From Propionivibrio sp. (GTDB taxonomy: Bacteria; Pseudomonadota; Gammaproteobacteria; Burkholderiales; Rhodocyclaceae): DNA of 50,140 bases. The position numbers and the translations under genes were made by a program. Position 1 is the stretch's first letter; every line of letters begins with the position of its first letter. The stretch is from NCBI GenBank assembly GCA_029975435.1, contig JARKPC010000264.1, positions 1 through 50,140 of the forward strand, read 5' to 3'. The notes beneath the pieces were generated by a model. That model did no database searches. It had not been told where the DNA came from and was given only the letters and a program-made list of their open reading frames with translations. Below are positions 9,241 to 18,450 of the stretch, in pieces.

Positions 9241-9887
9241 AATCCATCGTCATTCTTATTTCCGGTCGCGGCAGCAACATGGTGGCGCTAATCAACGCGG
9301 CTGCCGACGGATCGCTCCCCGTGCGCGTGGCCGCGGTGCTCTCCAATCGCCCCGACGCCAAGGGGCTCCAGATTGCCGCGACCGCCGGGATTGCCACGCA
9401 GGTCATTGACCACACGCTTTTCAACGATCGCGAATCCTTCGACGCGGCGATGATCGCGGCCATCGACTCCTTTTCCCCGGACCTTGTCGTCCTCGCCGGA
9501 TTCATGCGCATTCTGAGCGATGGATTCGTAATGCATTATGCGGGCCGCCTGATCAATATTCATCCGTCGTTGTTGCCGTCTTTCCCGGGCCTGCATACGC
9601 ATCAGCGGGCGTTGGACGAGGGGGTGCGGATTCATGGCTGCACCGTGCATTTCGTTACGCCCACCCTTGATCACGGGCCGATCGTCGCACAGGCGGCAGT
9701 TCCGGTGATTGACGGGGACGATGCCGCGACACTGGCCGCACGTGTGCTGGTGCAGGAACACCGCATCTATCCGCTGGCTGTGCGCTGGTTCGCCGAAGGG
9801 CGCCTGCGTCTGACCGGCGGACGCGTCGAACTGGATGCGCCGCAGGAACATGCTTCCAGTCTCATTTCGCCGCAGGTGGCCGGGTGA
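9237..9887 (+). CDS. purN: Phosphoribosylglycinamide formyltransferase (GART)
   Basis: 216 residues. It transfers a formyl group from 10-formyl-tetrahydrofolate to GAR, step three of de novo purine synthesis, in the cytosol. Phosphate-binding 'SGRGSNMVAL' is at the N-terminus; catalytic residues Asn107, His109 ('NIHPSLLPSFPG') and Asp145 ('PTLDHGPI') are all present. The ATG overlaps the stop of the upstream lipoprotein gene. The partner gene purM is not in this window. Confidence 0.96.
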   Translation: MKSIVILISGRGSNMVALINAAADGSLPVRVAAVLSNRPDAKGLQIAATAGIATQVIDHTLFNDRESFDAAMIAAIDSFSPDLVVLAGFMRILSDGFVMHYAGRLINIHPSLLPSFPGLHTHQRALDEGVRIHGCTVHFVTPTLDHGPIVAQAAVPVIDGDDAATLAARVLVQEHRIYPLAVRWFAEGRLRLTGGRVELDAPQEHASSLISPQVAG

Positions 9888-9909
9888 CGATCATAGGCAT
9901 GGGGAGAGT

Positions 9910-10932
9910 ATGCCCGTTGCCCTGATCCTGGCATTTGCCGCATCGCTGGGTATTCATGCGGTCGCGCTCTTTGGGCCGGACATCGAGTTGGCCGTTGAGC
10001 CTGACGCGCCGCTTATCGTCGCGGAATTGAAGCCCTTGCCCGCGCCACCGGCTCAGCCCGCTGTTGTGCCGCCCGCGTCCGTCGAACCCGAACGAAAGCC
10101 GGAGAAGGCGACGTCCGCGAAGCGCGCGCTGCCTCGCCGGAAACCCGCCAGCCCGCGGGAGTCAATGGTCCACGCCGCGCCGGCGATGATCAATCCAGAA
10201 GCGGCATACGCCGACGCTGAGGAGACCATAGGGGCGCCGCCGGTTGCCGACGGTGTTCCCGAGGTCTCGTCGCAGGGGCCCGAGACGCCGCCTGCGCCCC
10301 CGCGCCTGCCACCGCGCGGAAGCATCCGGTTCCGCGTCGACCGGGGTGATTCAAATTTCGAGATTGGTGTCGCCCATCAGGACTGGGAGTTTGAAAACGG
10401 TCGCTATCGACTGCGTTCCGTGGTAGAGACCACCGGGTTGGTGTCACTGTTCCGGTCCGTGCGCATCGAAATGGAGAGTCTCGGACGCTTCTCGGAAAAC
10501 GGTTTACAACCTGAAGTCTTCGGCGTAATACGCGAGGGCCGCCGGGCTCGGGAGAAAGCGCTGTTTGACTGGGAATCCATGAAACTCCGCGTGAGCGATC
10601 GGCCTGAACAGACTCTCGGCCTGGGCGCGCAAGATCTGTTGTCTTTCTATTACCAGCTTGGGTTTCTCGATATTCCCCCGGGGGGGGCGGGATCGATGCC
10701 CGTCGCCACTGGCAAGAAATACGGCCTGTATCGCCTGGAGAACCTTGGCGACGAGGAAATCGAAATTCCGCTGGGCGTTCTGCGTACCCGGCACTTGCGG
10801 GCTCCCGGTGAAAATTCCACCGAGCTTTGGCTGGCTTACGATTATCGTCTGCTGCCGGTTAAAATTCGCCACGTCGATAACAACGGCGGCACCCTGGTTC
10901 AGGTGGCCGTCGACATCAAATTTGGACAATAG
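9910..10932 (+). CDS. DUF3108-domain protein with a TonB-like N-terminus
   Basis: 340 residues. An N-terminal hydrophobic segment (about 1-25) is followed by a Pro/Ala/Lys-rich stretch (about 45-150) resembling TonB-type periplasm-spanning linkers. The folded DUF3108 region runs from about 150 to the end ('FRVDRGDSNFEIGVAHQDWE', 'GLVSLFRSVRIEMESLG', 'LPVKIRHVDNNGGTLVQVA'). The domain's biochemical role is unknown. GGGGAGAG precedes the ATG, supporting this start. It lies 22 bp after purN and 5 bp before the methyltransferase gene. A C5G8 run occurs at 10675-10687. Confidence 0.83.
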   Translation: MPVALILAFAASLGIHAVALFGPDIELAVEPDAPLIVAELKPLPAPPAQPAVVPPASVEPERKPEKATSAKRALPRRKPASPRESMVHAAPAMINPEAAYADAEETIGAPPVADGVPEVSSQGPETPPAPPRLPPRGSIRFRVDRGDSNFEIGVAHQDWEFENGRYRLRSVVETTGLVSLFRSVRIEMESLGRFSENGLQPEVFGVIREGRRAREKALFDWESMKLRVSDRPEQTLGLGAQDLLSFYYQLGFLDIPPGGAGSMPVATGKKYGLYRLENLGDEEIEIPLGVLRTRHLRAPGENSTELWLAYDYRLLPVKIRHVDNNGGTLVQVAVDIKFGQ

Positions 10933-10937
10933 CCCCG

Positions 10938-12194
10938 ATGCGCTTTACTCCCGCCCTGTTGAATCACGCCGAAGCCCTGCTTGCCGAGTTGTTGCGCTCC
11001 TCGTTCGCAGCCGATTCCGTGGTGTCCCATTACTTCCGCATGCACCGGGAACTGGGCCACCACGACCGTGGCTTCATCGCTGAGACTGTCTACGCGGTGT
11101 TGCGCCGCAAGAGATCGTTATCCGCGCGATGTCTGGAAGACGTTACGTCGCGGCGCCTTTTGCTGGCAACCCTGGCGTGTGTGCGTGGGCTGAACCGGCG
11201 GGAACTGGAGCCTGTTCTCAGCGAGAGCGAGGCGAAATGGCTGGCGCAGGCCAAAGCGGTCAGGCTGGACGATTTGCCGCCGGCAGTTCGACTCGATCTG
11301 CCGGACTGGCTTTACGAACGGCTGACGCAGCAGTTCGATCCGGCCGAACTGGAACAGCTGGCGGCTAGCCTCAACCAATCGGCCCCGCTCGATCTGCGCG
11401 TCAATACGCTCAAGGCGGAACGCGGCGCCGTACTGGAAAGGCTGCGCGGCGACGGCATCGACGCCGAGCCGTGCGGCTGGTCGCCCGTGGGCATCCGCCT
11501 GGCGGGCAAGCCTTCTCTATCGCGTCATCCGCTGTTTCTCGATGGCAGCATCGAAGTGCAGGACGAAGGCAGTCAGTTGTTGGGTTTCCTGCTGCAACCC
11601 AAGCGCGGTGAAATGGTCGCCGATTTTTGCGCGGGTGCCGGCGGCAAGACCTTGTTGCTCGGTGCCATGATGCGCTCGCAAGGGCGGCTTTATGCCTTCG
11701 ACGTGGCGGAAAAACGCCTGGCCAAACTCAAGCCGCGTCTGGCGCGATCCGGTCTGTCGAACGTGCATCCGGTACGTATCGAGTCGGAGCACGACATGCG
11801 CATCAAGCGGCTGGCCGGAAAGCTGGACCGGGTGCTGGTCGATGCGCCGTGTTCCGGGCTGGGTACTCTGCGGCGCAATCCGGACCTCAAGTGGCGACAG
11901 ACGCCGGACAGCGTTGCCGAGCTGACGGCCAAGCAGGCGTCGATCCTGAATGCGGCGGCGTCCTTGGTGAAAAAGGGGGGGCGGCTGGTTTATGCCACCT
12001 GCAGCCTGCTCGACAGCGAGAACGAGCGCGTGGTGTCGGACTTCCTTGCCGTGCATCCCGAGTTTGTTTCCTTGTCTGCCGAAGAAGTGTTGGGCAAGCA
12101 GGGGGTCGCCCTGGAAACCGGCCAGCGCCTGCGCCTGCTGCCGCATAAACACGGTACCGACGGGTTCTTTGCGGCGGTGATGGAACGACAATGA
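10938..12194 (+). CDS. RsmB/NOP-family RNA cytosine-C5 methyltransferase
   Basis: 418 residues. An N-terminal NusB-like helical region (1-130) precedes the Rossmann methyltransferase with SAM motif 'VADFCAGAGGKTLLLG'. The two m5C cysteines are in place: Cys305 in 'DAPCSGLGTLRRNPD' and Cys355 in 'YATCSLL'. Family members methylate cytosine in rRNA or tRNA; E. coli RsmB modifies C967 of 16S rRNA. Betaproteobacteria often carry more than one paralogue, and because this one is not next to fmt I do not call it rsmB itself. The stop overlaps the start of the MscS gene by 4 bases. Confidence 0.9.
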   Translation: MRFTPALLNHAEALLAELLRSSFAADSVVSHYFRMHRELGHHDRGFIAETVYAVLRRKRSLSARCLEDVTSRRLLLATLACVRGLNRRELEPVLSESEAKWLAQAKAVRLDDLPPAVRLDLPDWLYERLTQQFDPAELEQLAASLNQSAPLDLRVNTLKAERGAVLERLRGDGIDAEPCGWSPVGIRLAGKPSLSRHPLFLDGSIEVQDEGSQLLGFLLQPKRGEMVADFCAGAGGKTLLLGAMMRSQGRLYAFDVAEKRLAKLKPRLARSGLSNVHPVRIESEHDMRIKRLAGKLDRVLVDAPCSGLGTLRRNPDLKWRQTPDSVAELTAKQASILNAAASLVKKGGRLVYATCSLLDSENERVVSDFLAVHPEFVSLSAEEVLGKQGVALETGQRLRLLPHKHGTDGFFAAVMERQ

Positions 12195-13471
12195 GCGAGA
12201 GGAAGCTGTTTGCCCTGCTCAACCAATTCTGGGACGATTTCAATACGCCCGAGTTCTATTGGTTGCTCGCAGCGCTGGCGATGATCCTCGGCATCTCGTG
12301 GTGGGTGGCTTTCAGGTTACGTCGCAACGGAGACATGCATGGCGCCCGCGAGCGCAATGCGTTGCTCGCCTTCGGCGCGGGCAGCCTGAAGCGCATCGCG
12401 TTCCCCCTGATCGCCCTGGCGCTGGTCGTGCTGCTGCGCAGGATCCTGAGTGATCTTAACGTAGGCCATTTGAGCCTGCTCAGCGTCGCTTCGCTGCTTC
12501 TGCTTTCCTGGGCGCTCGTGCGCGTTCTGGTTTATGTGCTGCGCAGCGTCTTTCCCTACGGCGGTTTCCTGAAGAGTTTCGAGCGCCTTACGACCCTGGC
12601 CATCTGGGGCGGGATGGTCCTCGAAATGACCGGGTTGTCCGACGAGGTCATTGATTGGCTCGAGCAGATCCGGTTCAGTGTCGGAAAACAGAAACTCGAC
12701 CTGTGGATCATCGTGCATGGGTCCGTTACCGTGTTTGCGACGTTGCTGATCGCCCTTTGGGGCGCCAGCCTGATCGAGCGCCGCCTGCTGGCCGCGCAGG
12801 GAATGGACGCCAATCTGCGCGAGGTACTGGCGCGCCTGGCCAAGGCCGTGCTGTCGGTGGTCGCTCTGCTGCTGAGCCTGTCACTGGTCGGCATCGATGT
12901 CACCGCTTTGTCGGTGTTCAGCGGCGCGCTGGCGGTTGGCCTGGGTTTCGGATTGCAGAAAATTGCCAGCAACTACGTCAGCGGCTTCATCATCCTGCTC
13001 GATCGCTCGATCCGCCTGGGTAACCTGGTTGTGCTCGACGACAAGACCACCGGCACGGTAACGCGCATCACGACTCGCTATACGGTACTGAAGACGTTGA
13101 CCGGCACCGAAGTCATCATTCCCAACGAATATCTGGTCAGCAACATGGTGCGCAACCTGTCCTTTTCCGATAGCCGGGTCCGCGTGACGACGAATGTGTC
13201 TGTAGCCTACGATACGGATATCGACATGGCCATGAATGCAATGATGGCGATTGCGCTCGAGCACCCGCGGGTGCTCAAGGATCCCGCGCCCGGCGTGCAG
13301 CTGACGCAATTCGGCGATAGCGGCATCAACCTGGAACTGGGCTTCTGGATTGCCGACCCGGAGGCAGGTACCGGGAATGTTCGCTCCGAGATCAATATCG
13401 CTATTCTGCGAGTCTTCCGCGAGAGCCGCATCGCGATACCGTTCCCGCAGCGTGAAGTGAGGGTCATATAG
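12191..13471 (+). CDS. Mechanosensitive ion channel, MscS family
   Basis: 426 residues with about five to six membrane segments. The pore helix and beta domain are recognisable: 'GALAVGLGFGLQKIASNYVS' is the TM3 glycine/alanine-packed pore segment, followed by 'GFIILLDRSIRLGNLVVLDD' and 'TVLKTLTGTEVIIPNEYLVS'. Such channels open under membrane tension and release solutes on osmotic downshock. The extra N-terminal helices make it larger than E. coli MscS (286 residues), closer to the YbdG/YnaI class. Translationally coupled to the RNA methyltransferase through an ATGA overlap. Confidence 0.93.
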   Translation: MSERKLFALLNQFWDDFNTPEFYWLLAALAMILGISWWVAFRLRRNGDMHGARERNALLAFGAGSLKRIAFPLIALALVVLLRRILSDLNVGHLSLLSVASLLLLSWALVRVLVYVLRSVFPYGGFLKSFERLTTLAIWGGMVLEMTGLSDEVIDWLEQIRFSVGKQKLDLWIIVHGSVTVFATLLIALWGASLIERRLLAAQGMDANLREVLARLAKAVLSVVALLLSLSLVGIDVTALSVFSGALAVGLGFGLQKIASNYVSGFIILLDRSIRLGNLVVLDDKTTGTVTRITTRYTVLKTLTGTEVIIPNEYLVSNMVRNLSFSDSRVRVTTNVSVAYDTDIDMAMNAMMAIALEHPRVLKDPAPGVQLTQFGDSGINLELGFWIADPEAGTGNVRSEINIAILRVFRESRIAIPFPQREVRVI

Positions 13472-13523
13472 CTGACGCTTCTGGAGACGAACGCAGGAAC
13501 TTCGATACGGGACGCAAAGGGCC

Positions 13524-13556
13524 AAAAAAAATCCCGCGCCGGTGTGGCACGGGATT
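13524..13556 (-). terminator. Intrinsic terminator, minus strand
   Basis: On the minus strand AATCCCG...CGGGATT (7-bp stem, extended inside by GCC/GGC after one mismatch) is followed by an eight-T run (plus-strand A run 13524-13531). It ends minus-strand transcription coming from the small membrane-protein gene and possibly from the two-component operon. For the MscS gene on the plus strand there is no T run. Confidence 0.88.
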
Positions 13557-13712
13557 GAAAGTCCCATCGGTGCGATGGGTCAGGGAGGGTCAAACATTGT
13601 CAGCGGGGGACGCTGAAGCAATGATTGCAGTCTACGGATTCGCTGGCAGGTTGTCTGTTGGGCTTGTTCGACGTTTGCGTGACCGCGTGTAACAACTCGG
13701 TCGAGTCAGTGA

Positions 13713-13901
13713 TCAGTGATTCCACCGGCCTGATCTATGCCTCCAGCAGCGAACCGCATACCAGCAGAGCGTGCAAGGAACGGCGATCATCAGCGCCTTC
13801 AAGATTTCAAGACGGCCTTCGCTCAGCAAATCCCACGCGACAACCCCGACAAATATGCCGATGCCTTCGGCAAGGGGGAACTTCGTCGGGCGATAGGACA
13901 T
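13713..13901 (-). CDS. Small predicted membrane protein, function unknown
   Basis: 62 residues from an ATG with a weak GAAAGA ribosome site about 10 bases upstream. Two hydrophobic stretches (about 12-27 and 33-51) are separated by a charged 'SEGRLEILK' turn, with a basic C-terminus rich in Arg/Trp/Cys, as in a two-helix inner-membrane hairpin protein. A strong minus-strand terminator lies 157 bp downstream, and the two-component operon ends 228 bp upstream on the same strand, so it could be read through from there. No family recognised. The terminator and membrane-protein-like composition support a real gene over a shadow. Confidence 0.55.
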   Translation of the reverse strand: MSYRPTKFPLAEGIGIFVGVVAWDLLSEGRLEILKALMIAVPCTLCWYAVRCWRHRSGRWNH

Positions 13902-14128
13902 GGTGTTCAATCTTTCGTTACCCAGGAAAGAGAGTGGTGCGCCGTGGATGTCGGGACGGATTCGATGGATTCGCGGAAGGGCCGTGAGGTGTTCAGTCCT
14001 GACGGTTCGGTTGTCGCGGAGAAGCGTGGGATCTGAAAGCGCGGGAGCATGCCAGGATTCTCCATCGAACGGATCGTTTAGGCTGAAAATCTTAGTCAGC
14101 TCGAAGGCTTCTGTCTGCGGTGCTTTCG

Positions 14129-15547
14129 TCAGGATTGTGTGACGCTTTGTAACAGCGGCCAGCTCAGCGTGAATCGGGCTCCGCCGATCGGCGATTCGTC
14201 GGCGAACGCCGTGCCGCCATGCTGCTCCATGACCAGGCTGACAATGGCCAGGCCGAGACCGTGTCCACCCGTTGCGCGATCGCGCGAGCGGTCGAGTCGG
14301 GTGAATGCCGTAAACACACGTTGGCGCTCCTCCGGCGGGATGCCGATGCCGTCATCGTCGACATGCACTCGGATGTTCTTGCCCACGATCTCGGCGCTGA
14401 CGACAATCTTCGTCTTCGCGTACTTGAGGGCATTGCGCAGCAGGTTGGTCACGGCATACGGCATGCTCTTCAGGTCGAGTTCGACGAGTTGCCCCTGAGG
14501 CAGCGCGCTCATGTCGATCGACAGTTCCAGGTTACGCGTGAGGATGCGCAGCGAATCGACCTCTTCGGACAGCCAGGAAGAGAATTCGACCGATGTCAGG
14601 TGCAATTCAGGCTGCTCCCGTTCGAAACGCGAGTACGCCAGGCTGGACTCGATGAGTTCGTCCAGTTCGTCGAGATCTTCTTCCATCATCTGCCAGAGGC
14701 GCTCCCGTTCTTCCTTTTCCGGTGTCTCCGCCAACATTTCCAGGGCGAAGCGCATGCGGGCTATTGGTGTGCGCAACTCGTGGGAAATGGCGCTCGACAA
14801 TTCCTTCTGCGTTGCGATCAGGCGCTGGATGCGTTCCGCCATGCCGTTCAGGGTTTCGGTCAATAAATCGAAGGCGCTGCTCTTGGCTTCGGGGGCGCGC
14901 CGCTCGAAATGTCCTTCCCCGAGAGCCCGCGCCGTCTTGCGCAGTGCTTCGAGGTCGCGCCAGACCGGTCGTACCCAGAACCACACGGCAATCGCCAGGA
15001 ACAGTCCGATCAGGCTCCAGGTCAGCAGGCGGATGCGCAGTTCGAAAGGCATGGCGCGAGGCCGGTCCGGATTCGCATCCGGGGAGAACGGGCCGACCAC
15101 CAGGATTTCAGGCGTCTGCTTCAGGCGGTGATAGATGATGTCACCGTCGGAATCGACCACCAGTTCGCCGGCGTCGAGCTTTTCCGCCTGCTTGGGTTTG
15201 AGCTTGAGAGTCCACCGGTCGACGATGCCCAGGCGGTACGAGAACTTGGAGTCGAGTTCCTTGATCAGTTTGGGCCACTCCGTCCGCGGCTTGCGGAACA
15301 GGGCGTCTTCGATCAGCACGATCGTGCCGCGCATGAAACGACTGGTGTAGTCGTCGGTAATTCCCTTGAGCGCAGACGAGATCACGAAGTCAGCGACAAA
15401 GGCGATGACCACGAACGACCCCATGACCAGCAGGTAGAAACTGAGGAACAACCGTGACAGGCTGTAGCCGCCCCGCCAGGGCGCATGCTTGTAGCGCCCG
15501 AAAATGTTGAGCAGGCTGCTTCCGCCGCCGTTGCTATTGCCAGTCAT
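14129..15547 (-). CDS. Sensor histidine kinase, RstB-like
   Basis: 472 residues. TM1 (about 30-50) and TM2 (about 170-190) flank a periplasmic sensor region with the RstB-type '[20 protein letters not shown]' segment. A HAMP linker follows, then the phospho-acceptor His256 in '[15 protein letters not shown]', the N box '[11 protein letters not shown]', G1 '[12 protein letters not shown]' and G2 '[10 protein letters not shown]'. It autophosphorylates and passes phosphate to the response regulator encoded just upstream. I chose the ATG at 15547 because it overlaps the end of the regulator gene by 14 bases and fits the family N-terminus. The signal is unknown; E. coli RstB is under PhoP control. 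Confidence 0.9.
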   Translation of the reverse strand: MTGNSNGGGSSLLNIFGRYKHAPWRGGYSLSRLFLSFYLLVMGSFVVIAFVADFVISSALKGITDDYTSRFMRGTIVLIEDALFRKPRTEWPKLIKELDSKFSYRLGIVDRWTLKLKPKQAEKLDAGELVVDSDGDIIYHRLKQTPEILVVGPFSPDANPDRPRAMPFELRIRLLTWSLIGLFLAIAVWFWVRPVWRDLEALRKTARALGEGHFERRAPEAKSSAFDLLTETLNGMAERIQRLIATQKELSSAISHELRTPIARMRFALEMLAETPEKEERERLWQMMEEDLDELDELIESSLAYSRFEREQPELHLTSVEFSSWLSEEVDSLRILTRNLELSIDMSALPQGQLVELDLKSMPYAVTNLLRNALKYAKTKIVVSAEIVGKNIRVHVDDDGIGIPPEERQRVFTAFTRLDRSRDRATGGHGLGLAIVSLVMEQHGGTAFADESPIGGARFTLSWPLLQSVTQS

Positions 15548-16253
15548 GCTTGCTGAACAGATAGCCCTTCCCGCGCACGGTCTTGATCCGCGTCGGATTT
15601 TCCGGGTCGTCGCCGAGCTTCCTGCGCAGTCGGGAAATGCGTGCGTCGATCGACCGGTCGAGGCCGTCGAAGCCGATGCCGCGCAACTGCTGCAGAAGGT
15701 CATCGCGCGACAGGATGTTGCCGGCGTGGCGGGCCAGGAGCCACAGGAGATCGAATTCTGCGGTGGTCAGGTCAATCGTGTCCTTGCCCAGATAGGTGCT
15801 GCGCGTGGCCTGGCTGATCCGGAAGTTGCCGAACGACAGTTCGGCTGATTCTCCGGTTTCATGAGTTTCCTCGGCGGAGCCCGAAGCGGCCGGGGTTCGG
15901 CGCAGAAGCGCCTTGATGCGTGCCAGCAGGAGCCGCGGTTGTACGGGTTTTGCCAGATAGTCGTCAGCGCCGAGTTCGAGGCCGAGAATCTGGTCCAGAT
16001 CCTCGTCGCGCGCCGTGAGCATGAGGATCACTCCCTTGTATTTGTCGCGGACCGAGCGGCAGACTTCGAATCCGTCCTTTCCGGGCAGCATGATGTCCAG
16101 GATCACCAGTTCCGGGTCATCGTTCAGGATGCGCGTCTCGGCGGTGTCTCCGCGCGCCTCGATGGTGACGTCGAAATCGTTCTTTTGCAGGTACTCGGCT
16201 GTCAGTTTGGCGAGGCGGTCATCGTCTTCGACCAGCAGAATGCGTGTTTTCAT
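15534..16253 (-). CDS. OmpR-family response regulator, RstA-like
   Basis: 239 residues, the same length as E. coli RstA. The receiver domain (1-118) has acidic 'VEDDD' at 8-12, phospho-acceptor Asp53 in 'LVILDIMLPGKDG', Thr in 'MLTARDED' and Lys in 'DDYLAKPV'. The C-terminal winged-helix DNA-binding domain (about 140-235) contains 'LTTAEFDLLWLLA' and 'RSIDARISRLRRKLGDD' with 'IKTVRGKGYLF'. It is the first gene of a minus-strand pair with the kinase, overlapping by 14 bases. Targets are unknown; dsbB diverges from it. Confidence 0.93.
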   Translation of the reverse strand: MKTRILLVEDDDRLAKLTAEYLQKNDFDVTIEARGDTAETRILNDDPELVILDIMLPGKDGFEVCRSVRDKYKGVILMLTARDEDLDQILGLELGADDYLAKPVQPRLLLARIKALLRRTPAASGSAEETHETGESAELSFGNFRISQATRSTYLGKDTIDLTTAEFDLLWLLARHAGNILSRDDLLQQLRGIGFDGLDRSIDARISRLRRKLGDDPENPTRIKTVRGKGYLFSKHDWQ

Positions 16254-16365
16254 GGCGTATTGATGACGGTGGGTGGATAGGTGGATAACCCGGAAATGAT
16301 ACTCGATGATCGCTTTCATCTGTGAGTGCCATTGCGCGCCCGGCAGACAACGTGCGCTGCGCTGT

Positions 16366-16371
16366 TAGAAT
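16366..16371 (+). promoter_or_regulatory. Candidate -10 box for dsbB
   Basis: TAGAAT lies 37 bases before the chosen dsbB ATG, with a CAGACA-like -35 (16344-16349) at 16 bp. The same GTTAGAAT context recurs before other genes in this window (18751, 48474), supporting it as this organism's -10 style. Confidence 0.45.
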
Positions 16372-16408
16372 TGCGGCCAGACTCACGATCGGGAACGATA
16401 TCTCCATC

Positions 16409-16900
16409 ATGCGCATCTCAAACCGAATGGCATTTGGCGGGCTGGCTGGCGTTGCCCTGGGGTTGCTGGCTTCCGGGTTGGCGCTTGGCGAATTCCTCCG
16501 TCTGCAACCGTGTTATTGGTGCAATTTCCAGCGCCTCCTGTACATCGTGCTGGCCTTCATCGGCTTGTGCGGCGTTATGTTTCCCGGCCGGGCGAGGTCA
16601 TGGAGCTTGCTGGCTGGCCTGGTATCGTTTGGCGGAGTGCTCGCAGCCGGCAAACAAAGCTGGATGCAGTTCGCTCCGCAGGACGCGGTCGAATGCGGTT
16701 TCGGCGATCCGACGCTGATCGAGCAACTCGTGGATTGGTTGGGCGGTTTGTGGCCCTCCATGTTCATGGTGACCGGGCTGTGCAAGGAGAAAGACTGGGT
16801 TTTTCTCGGTTTGTCGCTGGCCAACTGGTCTGCGGTCTGTTTCTTTGCCTTGTTCCTTCTGTCGCTGTGGATGCTTTTCCGCTCGAATGCACGTAGATGA
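16409..16900 (+). CDS. dsbB: Disulfide bond formation protein B
   Basis: 163 residues with four membrane helices, as expected. DsbB in the inner membrane reoxidises periplasmic DsbA and passes electrons to quinone. Both redox pairs are present: Cys35-Cys38 ('QPCYWCNFQR') in the first periplasmic loop and Cys96/Cys125 in the second. The ATG at 16409 puts the first helix directly after a short basic N-terminus; longer in-frame starts would cover the TAGAAT promoter. No dsbA is in this window. A strong hairpin follows the stop. Confidence 0.93.
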   Translation: MRISNRMAFGGLAGVALGLLASGLALGEFLRLQPCYWCNFQRLLYIVLAFIGLCGVMFPGRARSWSLLAGLVSFGGVLAAGKQSWMQFAPQDAVECGFGDPTLIEQLVDWLGGLWPSMFMVTGLCKEKDWVFLGLSLANWSAVCFFALFLLSLWMLFRSNARR

Positions 16901-16902
16901 AA

Positions 16903-16933
16903 GGGAAGAGGCCGCGTGGAGCGGCCTCTTCCC
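16903..16933. terminator. Bidirectional terminator between dsbB and the symporter gene
   Basis: A perfect 13-bp stem (16903-16915 with 16921-16933) closes a 5-nt loop between two convergent genes. On the plus strand it is followed by TTCGG...GTCTTTTT; on the minus strand by TTTCATC. The long GC-rich stem makes it a good two-way stop even though the U tracts are modest. Confidence 0.85.
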
Positions 16934-16974
16934 TTCGGTCAATTTGTCTTTTTGCTCGTCGACTTCTTCGCCGG

Positions 16975-18450
16975 TTAGTCTCGGCGCAAACCTGACAGCT
17001 CCTTGTGGCGTCCGGCGCGCAGGTTGTCGTGAATGTCCTTGTCGTGCGGTATGGCCTGTGGCAGCAGGGATCCGGCAATCATGCCGGTCGCGCTGGCGAT
17101 CAGCCCGGCGAGGTGGGCCGGTACGAACGGATCCTGCGATCCGAAGATGAGAATGCCCAGCCAGGTGGTGACGCCCATGAAGATCGCCAATAGCGCTCCC
17201 TGGTTGGTGGCCTTTCTCCAGTAAATGCCGCACACCAGCGGGACGAACGCCATGACCAGGGTGATCTGATAGGCGTTTTCGACCATCTGGAAAATCGTCG
17301 CTTTCGAGTACATGGCGTATACCGTGACCAAAAAGGCGAATGCGAGCGTAACGATCCGCATGTACAGAAGCAGTTTGCGATCCGATATGTTCGGGATCAT
17401 CGGCCGCAACAGGTTCTCGGTAAACGTCACCGAAGGGGCGAGCAGTGTTGCCGATGCCGTGCTCTTGATGGCGGAAAGCAATGCGCCGAAGAACATGACT
17501 TGCGCGATGAGCGGAGTATGTTCGATGACGAGCTTCGGCAGGATCATCTGCGAGTCCGATTCGATCAGTTCCTTGACCATGTCAGGGGCAATCAGTGTCG
17601 CGGAATAGGCGAGAAACATCGGAACGAATGCGAACAGGAAGTACAGGCTGCCGCCGAGTATCGAGCCCCAGATGGCGATTTTCTCCGATTTCGACGATTG
17701 CACACGCTGGAAAATGTCTTGTTGGGGGATGGAGCCCAGCATCAAGGTGATCCATGCGGCGAAGAAGCCGATGACTTCCTTCAGGTCGAGCGACGGCCAG
17801 AACTCGAATTTCCCGGCCGCCGCAGCATGATTGATTACACTGCCAACGCCTCCGGCGACGTCGGCGACCTCGGAACCGATCCACAGCATGCCGATGACGA
17901 TCACCGTCATCTGCAGCAGGTCGGTGATGGCGATGGCCCACATGCCGCCGAACAGGGTGTAGATAAGGATGGCGCCGGACCCGATCCACATGCCGGCTAA
18001 CTTGCTGATCTCCCCGCCGGAGACAACGTTGAACACCAGTCCCAGGGCGGATATCTGGGCCGCCACCCAGCCAAGGTAGGAAATGATGATGGCAATGGCC
18101 GTAAGAGCCTCGGCAGAGCGTCCATAGCGCCAGCGGTAGAAGTCGCTGATCGTCAGCAGGTTCATGCGGTACAGGGGGGCAGCGAAGAACACGCCCACGA
18201 GGATCAGGCATAAGGCTGCGCCGAACGGGTCGGCAACAATGCCGCGCAGCCCCTCGTTCAGGAACGTGGCGGGGATGCCGAGTACCGTTTCCGACCCGAA
18301 CCAGGTGGCAAAAACCGTAGCGGTCACCATATAGAAAGGCAGGTGACGACCGGCGATGGCGAAGTCCTTGGTGTTGTGGACACGAGTGGCGGCCCACAAG
18401 CCGATGCCGACAGAAACGACCCAGTAGGCGATGACGAACCAGAGCAGCAT
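16975..18450 (-). CDS. Sodium:solute symporter family protein
   Basis: 491 residues, about 13 membrane segments, SSS family (LeuT fold). Typical segments are 'GRHLPFYMVTATVFATWFGS' near the N-terminus, 'ISDFYRWRYGR', and 'LMLGSIPQQDIFQRVQSSKS' in the middle. It should import a solute with Na+ across the inner membrane. The substrate is not determinable; a proline, pantothenate or short carboxylate carrier are possible. Monocistronic on the minus strand, facing the bidirectional terminator. Confidence 0.9.
   Translation of the reverse strand: MLLWFVIAYWVVSVGIGLWAATRVHNTKDFAIAGRHLPFYMVTATVFATWFGSETVLGIPATFLNEGLRGIVADPFGAALCLILVGVFFAAPLYRMNLLTISDFYRWRYGRSAEALTAIAIIISYLGWVAAQISALGLVFNVVSGGEISKLAGMWIGSGAILIYTLFGGMWAIAITDLLQMTVIVIGMLWIGSEVADVAGGVGSVINHAAAAGKFEFWPSLDLKEVIGFFAAWITLMLGSIPQQDIFQRVQSSKSEKIAIWGSILGGSLYFLFAFVPMFLAYSATLIAPDMVKELIESDSQMILPKLVIEHTPLIAQVMFFGALLSAIKSTASATLLAPSVTFTENLLRPMIPNISDRKLLLYMRIVTLAFAFLVTVYAMYSKATIFQMVENAYQITLVMAFVPLVCGIYWRKATNQGALLAIFMGVTTWLGILIFGSQDPFVPAHLAGLIASATGMIAGSLLPQAIPHDKDIHDNLRAGRHKELSGLRRD

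Larger units (their letters stand above)
13472..14128. other. Gap between convergent units, with one small minus-strand gene
   Basis: Between the MscS gene (plus) and the histidine kinase gene (minus) I see a minus-strand terminator (13524-13556), a second hairpin CCCATC-GGTGC-GATGGG (13563-13579) and one credible small gene on the minus strand (13713-13901). I see nothing convincing in 13580-13712 or 13902-14128. Confidence 0.5.
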
